Assembly (NCBI RefSeq): GCF_009914055.1 | Contig: NZ_CP028271.1 | Location: 4,092,001 to 4,156,000 of the forward strand | Length of the DNA stretch: 64,000 bases | DNA from: Mixta intestinalis | Lineage (GTDB): Bacteria > Pseudomonadota > Gammaproteobacteria > Enterobacterales > Enterobacteriaceae | Reading direction: 5' to 3' | Shown: positions 8,451-16,862 of the stretch, in pieces | Layout: each line of letters begins with the position of its first letter | How positions within the stretch are numbered: the first letter of the stretch is position 1 | Made by a program: the position numbers and the translations under genes | Notes under the pieces: model-generated | Told to the model about the DNA's origin: nothing | The model's database searches: none | Seen by the model: the letters and a program-made list of their open reading frames with translations, nothing else

Positions 8451-9524
8451 ATGGCAGCAGTCACACTTCAGGCCGTCACCAAATCCTGGGATGGCAAACA
8501 GCAAATTATTCAGCCGCTGGACGTGGCAATTGATGATGGCGAATTTATGGTGATTGTCGGGCCATCCGGCTGTGGTAAATCGACGCTGCTACGGATGGTG
8601 GCGGGGCTGGAGCGCGTCACCAGCGGCGATATCTATATCGACAGGCGGCGCGTTACCGAGCTGGAGCCAAAAGATCGCGGTATCGCCATGGTTTTCCAGA
8701 ACTATGCGCTCTATCCACATATGACGGTGGAAGAGAATATGGCATACGGTCTGAAAATTCGTGGCATGGGACGCGAGCAGATCCGCCAAAAGGTAATGGA
8801 GACGGCGCGCAGCCTGGAACTGGAGGCGCTGCTTAAACGACATCCACGCGAGCTTTCCGGCGGCCAGCGCCAGCGGGTAGCAATGGGGCGCGCCATCGTG
8901 CGCGAACCGGCACTGTTTCTGTTCGATGAACCGTTATCTAATCTGGACGCACGCCTGCGGGTGCAGATGCGCCTGGAGCTACAGCTGTTGCACCGACGCC
9001 TGCAAACTACCAGCCTCTATGTTACCCACGATCAGGTTGAGGCGATGACGCTGGCGCAGCGCGTGATGGTGATGAACAAAGGGATTGTTGAGCAGATCGG
9101 CACGCCGGTTGAGGTTTACGAGCGGCCCGCCACGCGCTTCGTTGCCAGCTTTATCGGCGCGCCTGCAATGAACCTGCTTGAGGGCATTTTCAGCCATGAC
9201 GGCACCGCCTTTACGTTGGCAGATGGCATGTCTCTGCCGCTGGCGACGGCGAGAAAGCGCTGGGCGAATCAGACGGCAACGCTGGGTATTCGTCCGGAAC
9301 ATATCAGCCTGAGTCGCCAGCAGGCGGGCGGCGTGCCGTTAACCGTTGAAACGCTGGAGCTGTTGGGTGCCGATAATCTGGCGCACGGGCGCTGGGGTGG
9401 CAGGCCAGTTGTGGTACGCTTGCCGCATATTGAGCGTCCCGCGCCGGGCAGCACGCTGTGGCTGCATCTGCCTGACAAGGCGCTGCACTTCTTCTCTACC
9501 GATGATGGAGCTCGTCTGGAATGA
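8451..9524 (+). CDS. ugpC: Glycerol-3-phosphate ABC transporter ATPase UgpC
   Basis: ATPase of the Ugp importer, a MalK-type ABC subunit with a C-terminal regulatory OB-like domain. Walker A GPSGCGKST is at residues 37-45, followed by Q-loop FQNYALYPHMTV, signature LSGGQRQRVAMGRAIV, Walker B LFLFDEPLSNLDA and switch histidine in YVTHDQVEAMT. The C-terminal third (LGIRPEHISL) is the TOBE region of this family. Length is 357 residues, against 356 in E. coli. It overlaps ugpQ by 4 nt. Confidence 0.95.
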   Translation: MAAVTLQAVTKSWDGKQQIIQPLDVAIDDGEFMVIVGPSGCGKSTLLRMVAGLERVTSGDIYIDRRRVTELEPKDRGIAMVFQNYALYPHMTVEENMAYGLKIRGMGREQIRQKVMETARSLELEALLKRHPRELSGGQRQRVAMGRAIVREPALFLFDEPLSNLDARLRVQMRLELQLLHRRLQTTSLYVTHDQVEAMTLAQRVMVMNKGIVEQIGTPVEVYERPATRFVASFIGAPAMNLLEGIFSHDGTAFTLADGMSLPLATARKRWANQTATLGIRPEHISLSRQQAGGVPLTVETLELLGADNLAHGRWGGRPVVVRLPHIERPAPGSTLWLHLPDKALHFFSTDDGARLE

Positions 9525-10261
9525 ATACTCATCCCTGGCCTTATCCGCGTATTGTCGCGCATCGCGGCGGCGGCAAACTGGCACCGGAAAATACCCTGGC
9601 AGCGATTGATGTGGGTGCCCGCTATGGTCACACCATGATTGAGTTTGACGTCAAGCTGTCGCGTGACGAGCAGCTCTTTTTGCTGCATGACGATACGCTC
9701 GATCGCACCAGCAACGGCTGGGGTATTGCAGGCGAACTGCCGTGGGAAAAGCTGGCATTGCTGGATGCGGGCGGCTGGTTCGGCAGCGCGTTTGAAGCGG
9801 AACCTCTGCCTTTACTGACGCAGGTTGCGGCCCGCTGCCGCCAGCATCAGCTGATGGCTAATATTGAAATCAAACCGACTACCGGCTGTGAAGTTGCAAC
9901 CGGACGTGCAGTGGCGCTGGCGGCGCGTGAACTCTGGCGTGGAGAAACGCCGCCGCTGCTCTCTTCATTTTCTTTCGCTGCGCTGGAAGCGGCGATGCAG
10001 GCGGCCCCGGAGCTGCCGCGCGGTTTGCTGCTCGATGAATGGCATGATGACTGGCTGAATATGGCACAGCAGCTGGATTGCGTATCGCTGCACCTTAATC
10101 ATCGTCTGCTGGACGCGGAGCGCACTGCGGCTATCAGGCAGGCTGGTCTGCACATTCTGGTTTATACCGTGAATCAGCCCGCACGCGCCCGTTTACTGCT
10201 GGAATGGGGCGTGGATGCGATCTGCACCGATCGCATCGATATCATCGGCCCCGATTTCTGA
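9521..10261 (+). CDS. ugpQ: Glycerophosphodiester phosphodiesterase UgpQ (cytosolic)
   Basis: Hydrolyses glycerophosphodiesters that arrive through Ugp, giving glycerol-3-phosphate and the alcohol. The 246-residue protein has no signal peptide and has the GDPD fold signatures: HRGGGKLAPENTLAAI with the catalytic His near the N-terminus, IEFDVKLSRDEQLFLLHDD with metal-binding Glu/Asp and the second His, and a C-terminal NQPARARLLLEWGVDAICTD. It is the last gene of the ugp operon, translationally coupled to ugpC. Confidence 0.94.
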   Translation: MNTHPWPYPRIVAHRGGGKLAPENTLAAIDVGARYGHTMIEFDVKLSRDEQLFLLHDDTLDRTSNGWGIAGELPWEKLALLDAGGWFGSAFEAEPLPLLTQVAARCRQHQLMANIEIKPTTGCEVATGRAVALAARELWRGETPPLLSSFSFAALEAAMQAAPELPRGLLLDEWHDDWLNMAQQLDCVSLHLNHRLLDAERTAAIRQAGLHILVYTVNQPARARLLLEWGVDAICTDRIDIIGPDF

Positions 10262-10264
10262 CGC

Positions 10265-10567
10265 TTAGCGGCTATCCTGCTGATTAATCGGCGGATAGTG
10301 CGTTGCGTTGCCTGGCTGTGATTGCTGTACGCGTTGCTGCGTGCTGTTGCGCTGCTCCTGTAGACGACGCTGGGTTTGCTGCGTTTGCCATTGTTGATCC
10401 TGGCGCAGCCGGTTTTGTTGCTGAATTTGATTTGACTGCATCTGGTTTTGCAGCCGCTGCTGGCTGGGATTATAGCCAGGCTGATTCGGGTTATTGTTGT
10501 TATTCAGCGTATCCGCCATACTGCTCAGCGGCAGCAGCGCGATAAACATCAACAGTAATTTCTTCAC
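10265..10567 (-). CDS. yhhA: YhhA-like secreted Gln/Asn-rich small protein (DUF2756)
   Basis: A 100-residue protein with a signal peptide (cleavage after ...LSSMA) and a mature part dominated by Gln, Asn and Arg (NNNNNPNQPGYNPSQQR, then many QQ pairs). The NPNQPGY motif and the position between ugpQ and ggt identify it as YhhA of the DUF2756 family, whose function is unknown. Translation starts at GTG (10565-10567 on the plus strand), preceded by a strong AAGGAGGAG ribosome-binding site. It is shorter than E. coli YhhA (about 146 residues) at the C-terminus. It converges on ugpQ with a gap of 3 nt. Confidence 0.8.
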   Translation of the reverse strand: MKKLLLMFIALLPLSSMADTLNNNNNPNQPGYNPSQQRLQNQMQSNQIQQQNRLRQDQQWQTQQTQRRLQEQRNSTQQRVQQSQPGNATHYPPINQQDSR

Positions 10568-10699
10568 GATCTCCTCCTTCCGGGGCGGCGAGCCAGAACG
10601 GCGGCATTGCCCGTTAACCTGTTTAAGTCTAACTCACCCTGCGCTATCGGCCTGCTAATTCCGGTTAATTTGCGTTATCTCTCGTTTTTTTGGCTTAGT

Positions 10700-10729
10700 T
10701 TGTGCATGTTTATAAAGAGCAAACATAAT
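10700..10729 (+). promoter_or_regulatory. Candidate sigma70 promoter of ggt
   Basis: TTGTGC (10700-10705) and CATAAT (10724-10729) are separated by 18 nt, placing a start site near 10736, about 20 nt before the ggt start codon. Consensus match is moderate. Confidence 0.4.
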
Positions 10730-10757
10730 GTAAAAAACAATAACAAGGGTAAACACA

Positions 10758-12506
10758 ATGCAAAAAAGAGTGAAGGGATGGGGGCTGGCTGCTGCGCTGC
10801 TGGCATCAGTATGGGGCGCACCGGCATTGGCGCTGGTGCAGAATGCACCGCCGGTTTCATATGGCATCGAGGCAGATACTTTTCATCCGGTCAGGGCGCA
10901 GCAGGGGATGGTGGCATCGGTGGATGCGCTGGCTACGCAGGTTGGAGTCGATATTCTTCGTCAGGGTGGTAACGCGGTGGATGCGGCGGTTGCCGTTGGC
11001 TTTGCGCTGGCGGTGACGCATCCACAGGCGGGTAACCTGGGCGGCGGCGGTTTTATGCTGTTGCGTACCGCGGCGGGCCATGTCACCGCTATCGATTTCC
11101 GTGAGATTGCGCCAGCGCGTGCCAGTCGCGATATGTTTCTCGATAAACAGGGCAATGCCGACAGCAAACTCTCGCTGACCTCGCCGTTAGCCTCCGGTAC
11201 GCCCGGTACGGTAGCGGGCTTTGCGCTGGCGGCGGATAAGTATGGCACTCTGCCGCTGAGCCGCCTGCTGCAACCGGCGATAGATCTGGCGCGTAAGGGC
11301 ATTGTGGTAAACGATGCGCTGGCTGACGATCTGAATACCTACGGCAAGGAAGTGCTGCTGAGCCACGACAACAGCCGGGCAATCTTTTTCAAGGCGGACG
11401 GGACGCCTTATCAAAAAGGCGAGCGTCTGATACAGGAGAACCTTGCGCGCAGCCTGTCGCTGATTGCCCAACAGGGGCCCGATGCCTTTTATAAAGGCGA
11501 TATCGCCGATGAGATCGCAGCGGAAATGGCACAGCATGGCGGGTTGATCGGCAAGGAGGATTTAGCCAGCTATCGCGCCCTGGAGCGCCAGCCAATCGGC
11601 GGTAGCTATCGCGGCTACCAGATCTTTTCGATGCCGCCTCCCTCATCCGGCGGTATCCATATTATTCAGATCCTGAATATTCTGGAGAACTTCGATCTGG
11701 CAAAAATGGGCTTTGGCAGCGCCGATGCCATTCAGGTAATGGCGGAGGCGGAAAAGTACGCCTACGCCGACCGTTCGGAATATCTGGGCGATCCCGATTT
11801 TGTCAAAGTGCCGTGGCAGGCGCTGACCAGCAAAGCCTATGCGAAATCGCTGGCGCAACAGATCGATATCGCCAAAGCGCGCCCCTCGGAACAGATCAAA
11901 CCCGGTAAGCTGGCACCTTACGAGAGCAACCAGACCACGCATTTTTCCGTGGTGGATAAAGCAGGCAATGCGGTTGCCGTGACTTACACGTTGAATACCA
12001 ACTTTGGCAGCGGCATTGTCGCCGGAAAAAGCGGTATTTTGCTGAACAACGAGATGGATGATTTCTCCGCTCGTCCCGGTACGCCGAATGTTTATGGCCT
12101 GGTCGGTGGCGAAGCCAATGCCATTCAACCCGGCAAACGCCCGCTCTCTTCTATGTCGCCGACTATTGTGGTGAAAAATGGCAAAACCTGGCTGGTTACC
12201 GGCAGCCCCGGCGGTAGCCGCATTATCACTACCGTGCTGCAAATGGTGGTCAACAGCATCGATTTCGGAATGAATGTGGCGGAAGCGACCAATGCGCCGC
12301 GTTTTCATCATCAGTGGCTGCCGGATCAGCTACGGGTTGAGAAAGGTTTTAGCCCGGATACGCTGAAGCTGCTGAGCGCGAAAGGGCAGAACGTTCAACT
12401 GCTGCCGGCGATGGGCAGCACGCAAAGCATTATGATCGGGCCGGACGGCAGGCTGTACGGCGCTTCCGATCCGCGCACGCCAGACGATCTGACGGCGGGA
12501 TATTAA
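10758..12506 (+). CDS. ggt: Periplasmic gamma-glutamyltranspeptidase
   Basis: Cleaves the gamma-glutamyl bond of glutathione and related peptides and transfers or hydrolyses the glutamyl group in the periplasm. The 582-residue precursor has a signal peptide (cleavage after about APALA). It self-cleaves before Thr393 in the motif ESNQTTHFSVVD, which becomes the N-terminal nucleophile of the small subunit (Thr391 in E. coli). The glycine-rich PLSSMSPTIV and GSPGGSRIITTVLQ stretches that line the active site are present. The order ugpQ-yhhA-ggt matches E. coli. The small downstream hairpin is too weak to call a terminator. Confidence 0.95.
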   Translation: MQKRVKGWGLAAALLASVWGAPALALVQNAPPVSYGIEADTFHPVRAQQGMVASVDALATQVGVDILRQGGNAVDAAVAVGFALAVTHPQAGNLGGGGFMLLRTAAGHVTAIDFREIAPARASRDMFLDKQGNADSKLSLTSPLASGTPGTVAGFALAADKYGTLPLSRLLQPAIDLARKGIVVNDALADDLNTYGKEVLLSHDNSRAIFFKADGTPYQKGERLIQENLARSLSLIAQQGPDAFYKGDIADEIAAEMAQHGGLIGKEDLASYRALERQPIGGSYRGYQIFSMPPPSSGGIHIIQILNILENFDLAKMGFGSADAIQVMAEAEKYAYADRSEYLGDPDFVKVPWQALTSKAYAKSLAQQIDIAKARPSEQIKPGKLAPYESNQTTHFSVVDKAGNAVAVTYTLNTNFGSGIVAGKSGILLNNEMDDFSARPGTPNVYGLVGGEANAIQPGKRPLSSMSPTIVVKNGKTWLVTGSPGGSRIITTVLQMVVNSIDFGMNVAEATNAPRFHHQWLPDQLRVEKGFSPDTLKLLSAKGQNVQLLPAMGSTQSIMIGPDGRLYGASDPRTPDDLTAGY

Positions 12507-12592
12507 TAAACCAAAACCTCCATTCAACGAGGTCTTACCGTTGATGAAGTCGCTTAAGCGGAGAAATAAACAAGAAAATTACCAGAAAGGGG

Positions 12593-12624
12593 TTTACAGA
12601 CGCGAATGATAATGATTATTATTG
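12593..12624 (+). promoter_or_regulatory. ryhB promoter with overlapping Fur box
   Basis: TTTACA (12593-12598) and TATTAT (12617-12622), 18 nt apart, form a good sigma70 promoter just before the RyhB RNA. The -10 lies inside GATAATGATTATTATTG (12608-12624), which matches the Fur consensus GATAATGATAATCATTATC at most positions. Iron-loaded Fur would block this promoter, as known for E. coli ryhB. Confidence 0.8.
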
Positions 12625-12626
12625 CC

Positions 12627-12727
12627 ATGCACTCCGGCGAGACTTGTTAAGGCTCACTGCGAAGGCACGACATTGCTCACATTGCTTCCAGTATTATCTT
12701 AGCCAGCCGGGTGCTGGCTTTTTTTTT
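12627..12727 (+). ncRNA. ryhB: Iron-responsive small RNA RyhB
   Basis: Hfq-dependent sRNA that shuts down iron-using proteins when iron is scarce. The conserved core GCACGACATTGCTCACATTG (12665-12684), which holds the seed, is present. It is followed by CTTCCAGTATTA and a terminator hairpin AGCCAGC / GCTGGCT with a run of nine T (12701-12727). This core and terminator match E. coli RyhB almost base for base, and E. coli ryhB lies in the same neighbourhood next to yhhX/yhhY. The 5' part is less similar and the exact start (12624-12630) is uncertain. An open frame that crosses this RNA (12644-12898) has no coding features. Confidence 0.93.
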
Positions 12728-12860
12728 GCCCGTCGGTCTGGGCATTTTCCCCGTTGCCGTTTCCTCCATGCTTCATCAATCTGCTTGTCCCCTCTTTATC
12801 GGGCAGCGGGAAAACCATTCATTTTTTTTGAACAGAGAGGTGAAGTTTTTCAGCTATCAT

Positions 12861-12888
12861 TTGCTCTGCTCCAGGCCCAGACTATAAA
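12861..12888 (+). promoter_or_regulatory. Candidate sigma70 promoter of yhhW
   Basis: TTGCTC (12861-12866) and TATAAA (12883-12888) with a 16-nt spacer lie about 25 nt upstream of the yhhW start codon. Confidence 0.4.
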
Positions 12889-12910
12889 AAAACGTTGAGG
12901 AGCATTGAAC

Positions 12911-13606
12911 ATGATTTACTTACGCAAAGCTGAAGAACGCGGTCATGCCAGTCACGGCTGGCTGGATAGCTGGCATACATTTTCCTTTGCCAACTACTAC
13001 GATGCCAACTTTATGGGCTTCTCCGCGCTGCGGGTGATTAATGAAGATGTGATCGATGCGGGTCAGGGTTTTGGTACGCATCCGCATAAAGATATGGAAA
13101 TTCTGACCTACGTGCTCTCCGGCACCGTCGAGCATCAGGATAGCATGGGCAACAAAGAGCAGATTCCGGCAGGTGAGTTTCAGATTATGAGCGCCGGTAC
13201 CGGCGTGCGGCACTCTGAATATAACGCCAGCAGCAGCGAACCGCTGCATCTGTATCAGATCTGGATTATCCCGGAAAAAACCGGCATTGAGCCGCGTTAC
13301 GAGCAGCGCCGCTTTGCCGACGTACAGGGTCGCCAGCTGATTTTGTCACCCGATGCGCGTGAAGGTTCGCTGAAGGTTTATCAGGATATGACGCTGTCGC
13401 GCTGGGTGCTGAAAGCGGGCGAAAGCGATAGCGTTGCGCTGGATGCATCGCGCCGCATCTGGATTCAGGTGGTGAAGGGCGATGTGCAGGTAAACGATCA
13501 ATCGGTAACTACCAGCGATGCGCTGGCAATTTGGGATGAAAGTACGCTGACGCTGAAGGCGAGCAGCGATGCGGAAATCCTGCTGTTCGATCTGCCGCCG
13601 GTGTAA
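12911..13606 (+). CDS. yhhW: Pirin-family quercetin 2,3-dioxygenase-like protein YhhW
   Basis: Bicupin pirin. E. coli YhhW binds a metal and cleaves quercetin in vitro, but its physiological role is unclear. The metal site is visible as His-x-His in GTHPHKDMEILTYVL and His/Glu in GTGVRHSEYN. The ATG at 12911 is chosen (GAGGAG 8 nt upstream, MIYLRKAEERGHASHGW as in E. coli, 231 residues) over a TTG two codons earlier. A terminator follows. Confidence 0.92.
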   Translation: MIYLRKAEERGHASHGWLDSWHTFSFANYYDANFMGFSALRVINEDVIDAGQGFGTHPHKDMEILTYVLSGTVEHQDSMGNKEQIPAGEFQIMSAGTGVRHSEYNASSSEPLHLYQIWIIPEKTGIEPRYEQRRFADVQGRQLILSPDAREGSLKVYQDMTLSRWVLKAGESDSVALDASRRIWIQVVKGDVQVNDQSVTTSDALAIWDESTLTLKASSDAEILLFDLPPV

Positions 13607-13628
13607 TCATAAAACGTTAACGTGCTTT

Positions 13629-13661
13629 AAGCCGCCGCTCATTCTGTCCGGCGGCTTTTTT
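13629..13661 (+). terminator. Rho-independent terminator after yhhW
   Basis: A 9-bp stem AAGCCGCCG / CGGCGGCTT with an 11-nt loop is followed directly by a T-run. Confidence 0.8.
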
Positions 13662-13792
13662 CATTGTGATGAAATAAGACCGCCGACATTCGCTTTGGCG
13701 CAGCTGCAACCATCGTCACGTTTTCCCCGCTCGTGACGGCTGGCTTTTTTTTGTAAACTCAGCCCCATCTCTCTCTGCCCAGCGAATCCATC

Positions 13793-14788
13793 ATGAAGAA
13801 AAAAAGACCCGTGCTACAGGATGTTGCCGATCGCGTCGGCGTGACGAAAATGACCGTCAGCCGCTATCTGCGTAATCCGCAACAGGTCTCTGCCGCGTTG
13901 GGGGCGAAAATTGCCGTCGTGCTGGATGAGTTGGGCTACATTCCCAACCGCGCGCCCGATATGTTATCAAACGCCACCAGCCGCGCTATCGGCGTGCTGC
14001 TGCCCTCGTTGACCAACCAGGTATTCGCCGACGTGCTGCGCGGGATTGAAGCTGTTACCGATGGCGCGGGTTATCAGACGCTGGTGGGCCACTTCGGCTA
14101 TAACGCGGAAAAAGAAGAATTACAGCTGCGCTCTCTGCTGGGCTGGAATATCGATGGCCTGATCCTCACTGAACGCACCCATACGCCCGCCAGCCTGCGT
14201 ATGATTGAAACTGCCGGAATTCCGGTGATTGAGATGATGGACAGCGTTTCCCCCTGTCTGGATATGGCGGTTGGCTTCGATAACGTTGAGGCGGCGCGTC
14301 AGATGACGCACGCGATTCTGGCGAAAGGGCATCGCCATACCGTTTATCTCGGCGCGCGGCTGGATGAGCGTACGCTGCAAAAAGAGCAGGGCTACGCGCT
14401 GGCGATGCGCGAGGTGGGGCTGGAGCCGCGCAGCGTCATGATGGAGGAAGCCTCCTCGTTTAGCGCGGGCGCGATGCTGCTGTGCGAGGCGCGGCGACGC
14501 TATCCGCAGACCGATAGCCTGTTCTGTACCAATGACGATTTGGCAATCGGTGCTATGTTTGAATGTCAGCGCCAGGGATTACGCGTACCGGAGCAGATGG
14601 CGATTGCCGGTTTTCACGGACACGATATTGCCCACGTGGTGACGCCAAGACTGGCGACGGTATTCACCCCGCGTGAGCGCATGGGACGTGAGGCGGCGAC
14701 GCTTCTGCTGGCACGCATCGGCGGCGATAACAGCGTGCATCAGCCCATCGACGTAGGCTTTGAAATTGAGGAAGGGGAGAGCATCTGA
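13793..14788 (+). CDS. gntR: Gluconate repressor GntR (LacI family)
   Basis: LacI-type repressor of the high-capacity gluconate system, released by gluconate. An N-terminal helix-turn-helix (VLQDVADRVGVTKMTVSRYL, residues 7-26) and hinge are followed by a periplasmic-binding-like effector domain (RAIGVLLPSLTNQVFADVLR; FCTNDDLAIGAMF; IAGFHGHDIA). The 331-residue length equals E. coli GntR, with near-identical DNA-binding helices. Its operator sequence occurs 94 nt downstream, in front of gntK, which supports the call. Confidence 0.95.
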   Translation: MKKKRPVLQDVADRVGVTKMTVSRYLRNPQQVSAALGAKIAVVLDELGYIPNRAPDMLSNATSRAIGVLLPSLTNQVFADVLRGIEAVTDGAGYQTLVGHFGYNAEKEELQLRSLLGWNIDGLILTERTHTPASLRMIETAGIPVIEMMDSVSPCLDMAVGFDNVEAARQMTHAILAKGHRHTVYLGARLDERTLQKEQGYALAMREVGLEPRSVMMEEASSFSAGAMLLCEARRRYPQTDSLFCTNDDLAIGAMFECQRQGLRVPEQMAIAGFHGHDIAHVVTPRLATVFTPRERMGREAATLLLARIGGDNSVHQPIDVGFEIEEGESI

Positions 14789-14881
14789 ATCGGATGTTTT
14801 TTTGAACCTGCTCACAATTCCAGGCTTTTCCTGCCCGACGGGTTGCGCTGAGAAGCGCACGTACTGAGAATGGATACGCCA

Positions 14882-14897
14882 ATGTTATCGGTAACAT
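14882..14897. promoter_or_regulatory. GntR operator upstream of gntK
   Basis: The 16-nt near-perfect palindrome ATGTTATCGGTAACAT matches the known GntR/IdnR operator ATGTTACCGGTAACAT at 15 of 16 positions. It lies 31 nt before the gntK start codon, so bound GntR would cover the promoter or early leader. Confidence 0.85.
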
Positions 14898-14927
14898 TTG
14901 CATTTTCATCTGCCGGAGCCAACTACA

Positions 14928-15464
14928 ATGCAAACTCAGTCGCCGTCACATCATGTTTTTATCCTGATGGGCGTATCGGGCAGCGGTAAATCCGCCGTTG
15001 CTTATGAAGTCTCGCACCAGCTGAAAACCGCGTTTCTTGACGGCGATTTTCTCCATCCGCGTGCCAATATCGAAAAAATGGCCCACGGCCATCCGCTAAA
15101 CGACAGCGATCGTCAGCCCTGGCTACGGGCAGTCAACGATGCGGCTTTTGCCATGCAGCGCACCCAGGCCGTTTCGATTATCGTTTGCTCCGCACTGAAA
15201 AAAAGCTACCGCGATATTCTGCGTCGGGGTAACGACAATCTCTCTTTTATCTATCTGAAAGGCGAGTTTGAAACTATCGAGAGCCGTCTGAAGGCGCGTA
15301 AAGGTCACTTCTTTAAGCCGCAGATGCTGGTTTCCCAGTTCGAAACGCTGGAAGAGCCCGCCGCTGATGAGAGTGATGTACTGGTCGTCGATATCAATCA
15401 TCCCCTGCCGGACGTCGTTGCCGCTACCATCGCCACCATTGAGGGTGCGATCAAAAAGGATTAG
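14928..15464 (+). CDS. gntK: Gluconokinase GntK
   Basis: Phosphorylates gluconate to 6-phosphogluconate for the Entner-Doudoroff and pentose phosphate pathways. P-loop GVSGSGKS at residues 15-22, then FLDGDFLHPRANIEKMAHG and the arginine-rich ESRLKARKGHFF lid typical of the thermoresistant GntK family. The ATG at 14928 (GGAG upstream) gives 178 residues, close to the 175 of E. coli. The frame remains open upstream across the GntR operator, so that longer start is rejected. Operon with gntU. Confidence 0.93.
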   Translation: MQTQSPSHHVFILMGVSGSGKSAVAYEVSHQLKTAFLDGDFLHPRANIEKMAHGHPLNDSDRQPWLRAVNDAAFAMQRTQAVSIIVCSALKKSYRDILRRGNDNLSFIYLKGEFETIESRLKARKGHFFKPQMLVSQFETLEEPAADESDVLVVDINHPLPDVVAATIATIEGAIKKD

Positions 15465-15473
15465 TTGTTTCTT

Positions 15474-16814
15474 ATGAGTACCGCAACCCTGGTGTTAACC
15501 GCGGCAGGTTCCGTTCTCCTGCTGCTGTTCCTGGTAATGAAAGCGCGTATGCATGCTTTCGTCGCTCTGATATTAGTCTCGTTCGGCGCTGGCCTGTTCT
15601 CCGGAATGCCGCTGAATAAAATCGCTGAAACCATGCAGAAAGGCATGGGCGGCACGCTTGGCTTCCTCGCAGTGGTGGTGGCGCTGGGCGCGATGTTCGG
15701 CAAAATCCTGCATGAAACCGGCGCGGTCGATCAAATCGCTATCCGCATGCTGAAATCGTTCGGCGAACGTCGTGCACATTACGCGATGGGCATCGCCGGA
15801 TTAATCTGCGCGCTGCCGCTGTTCTTCGAGGTGGCGGTGGTGCTGCTGATCAGCATTGCCTTCGCCGTGGCGCGACGTACCGGCGATAACCTGGTGAAGC
15901 TGGTGATCCCGCTGTTTGCCGGGGTCGCGGCGGCAGCGGCGTTTCTGCTGCCGGGTCCGGCACCGATGCTGCTGGCATCGCAGATGCACGTCGATTTCGG
16001 CTGGATGATCCTGCTCGGCCTCTGCGCTGCGCTGCCCGGTATGCTGATCGCCGGGCCGCTGTTCGGCAACGTTATCAGCCGTCACGTGAGTTTTAACGTG
16101 CCGGAAGAGACATCGCAGCCGGATGTTGAACAGCATAAGATGCCGTCGTTCGCCTTCAGCCTGTCGCTGATCCTCTTTCCGCTGGTGCTGGTGGGGCTGA
16201 AAACGATTGGTGCACGCTTCACCGCCGAAGGCTCGCGGCTCTATGAATGGCTGGAGTTTATTGGACATCCCTTTACCGCCATTCTGCTGGCGCTGCTGCT
16301 GGCAATTTACGGTCTGGCCTGGCGTCAGGGAATGGATAAAGAAAAGGTAATGCAGGTGTGCGGCAGCGCGTTACAGCCTGCGGGCATCATTCTGCTGGTG
16401 ATCGGTGCAGGCGGCGTGTTTAAGCAAGTGCTGGTGGATTCCGGCGTTGGTCCGGCGCTCGGTAACGCGCTTACCGGCGCAGGTCTGCCAATTGCGCTGG
16501 CCTGCTTTATCCTCGCCGCTGCGGTGCGCATTATTCAGGGATCGGCGACGGTTGCCTGTTTAACGGCGGTCGGGCTGGTGATGCCGGTGATTGAGCCGCT
16601 GCACTATAACGGTGCGCAAATGGCGGCGCTGTCGATCTGTATCGCTGGCGGTTCGATTGTGGTCAGCCATGTTAATGACGCCGGTTTCTGGCTGTTTGGG
16701 CGTTTTACCGGCGCTACCGAAGCGCAGACGCTGAAAACCTGGACGCTGATGGAGACGATTCTGGGCACCGTCGGGGCGATTATCGGTATGATCGCTTTCG
16801 AGCTGCTTTCCTGA
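15474..16814 (+). CDS. gntU: Low-affinity gluconate:H+ symporter GntU
   Basis: Gluconate permease of the GntP family in the inner membrane, about 12-14 membrane segments. The 446-residue protein from the ATG at 15474 equals E. coli GntU in length and begins MSTATLVLTAAGSVLLLLFL. A TTG three codons earlier lies only 4 nt from the AAGGA of gntK's end and is the less likely start. Conserved family stretches include GGTLGFLAVVVALGAMFGKI, LVPGPAPM-like LLPGPAPMLLASQ and CIAGGSIVVSHVNDAGFWL. It is cotranscribed with gntK. Confidence 0.93.
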   Translation: MSTATLVLTAAGSVLLLLFLVMKARMHAFVALILVSFGAGLFSGMPLNKIAETMQKGMGGTLGFLAVVVALGAMFGKILHETGAVDQIAIRMLKSFGERRAHYAMGIAGLICALPLFFEVAVVLLISIAFAVARRTGDNLVKLVIPLFAGVAAAAAFLLPGPAPMLLASQMHVDFGWMILLGLCAALPGMLIAGPLFGNVISRHVSFNVPEETSQPDVEQHKMPSFAFSLSLILFPLVLVGLKTIGARFTAEGSRLYEWLEFIGHPFTAILLALLLAIYGLAWRQGMDKEKVMQVCGSALQPAGIILLVIGAGGVFKQVLVDSGVGPALGNALTGAGLPIALACFILAAAVRIIQGSATVACLTAVGLVMPVIEPLHYNGAQMAALSICIAGGSIVVSHVNDAGFWLFGRFTGATEAQTLKTWTLMETILGTVGAIIGMIAFELLS

Positions 16815-16818
16815 TCGT

Positions 16819-16855
16819 GGCGGGCGGAGGCAAAAACGCCATTCGCCCGCCTTTC
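16819..16855. terminator. Terminator between convergent gntU and yhgN
   Basis: An 8-bp GC stem GGCGGGCG / CGCCCGCC encloses a smaller GGC/GCC helix and is followed by CTTTCCC on the plus strand. It sits in the 48-nt gap between two convergent genes. Tail quality is modest. Confidence 0.6.
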
Positions 16856-16862
16856 CCATCAA

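Noticed and set aside
12515..12540. Possible terminator after ggt (ACCTC / GAGGT)
   Set aside because: The stem is only five base pairs with no T-run.
12644..12898. 84-codon open frame on the plus strand after ggt
   Set aside because: It runs through the RyhB RNA and its terminator, has no ribosome-binding site and its translation shows no protein-like features.
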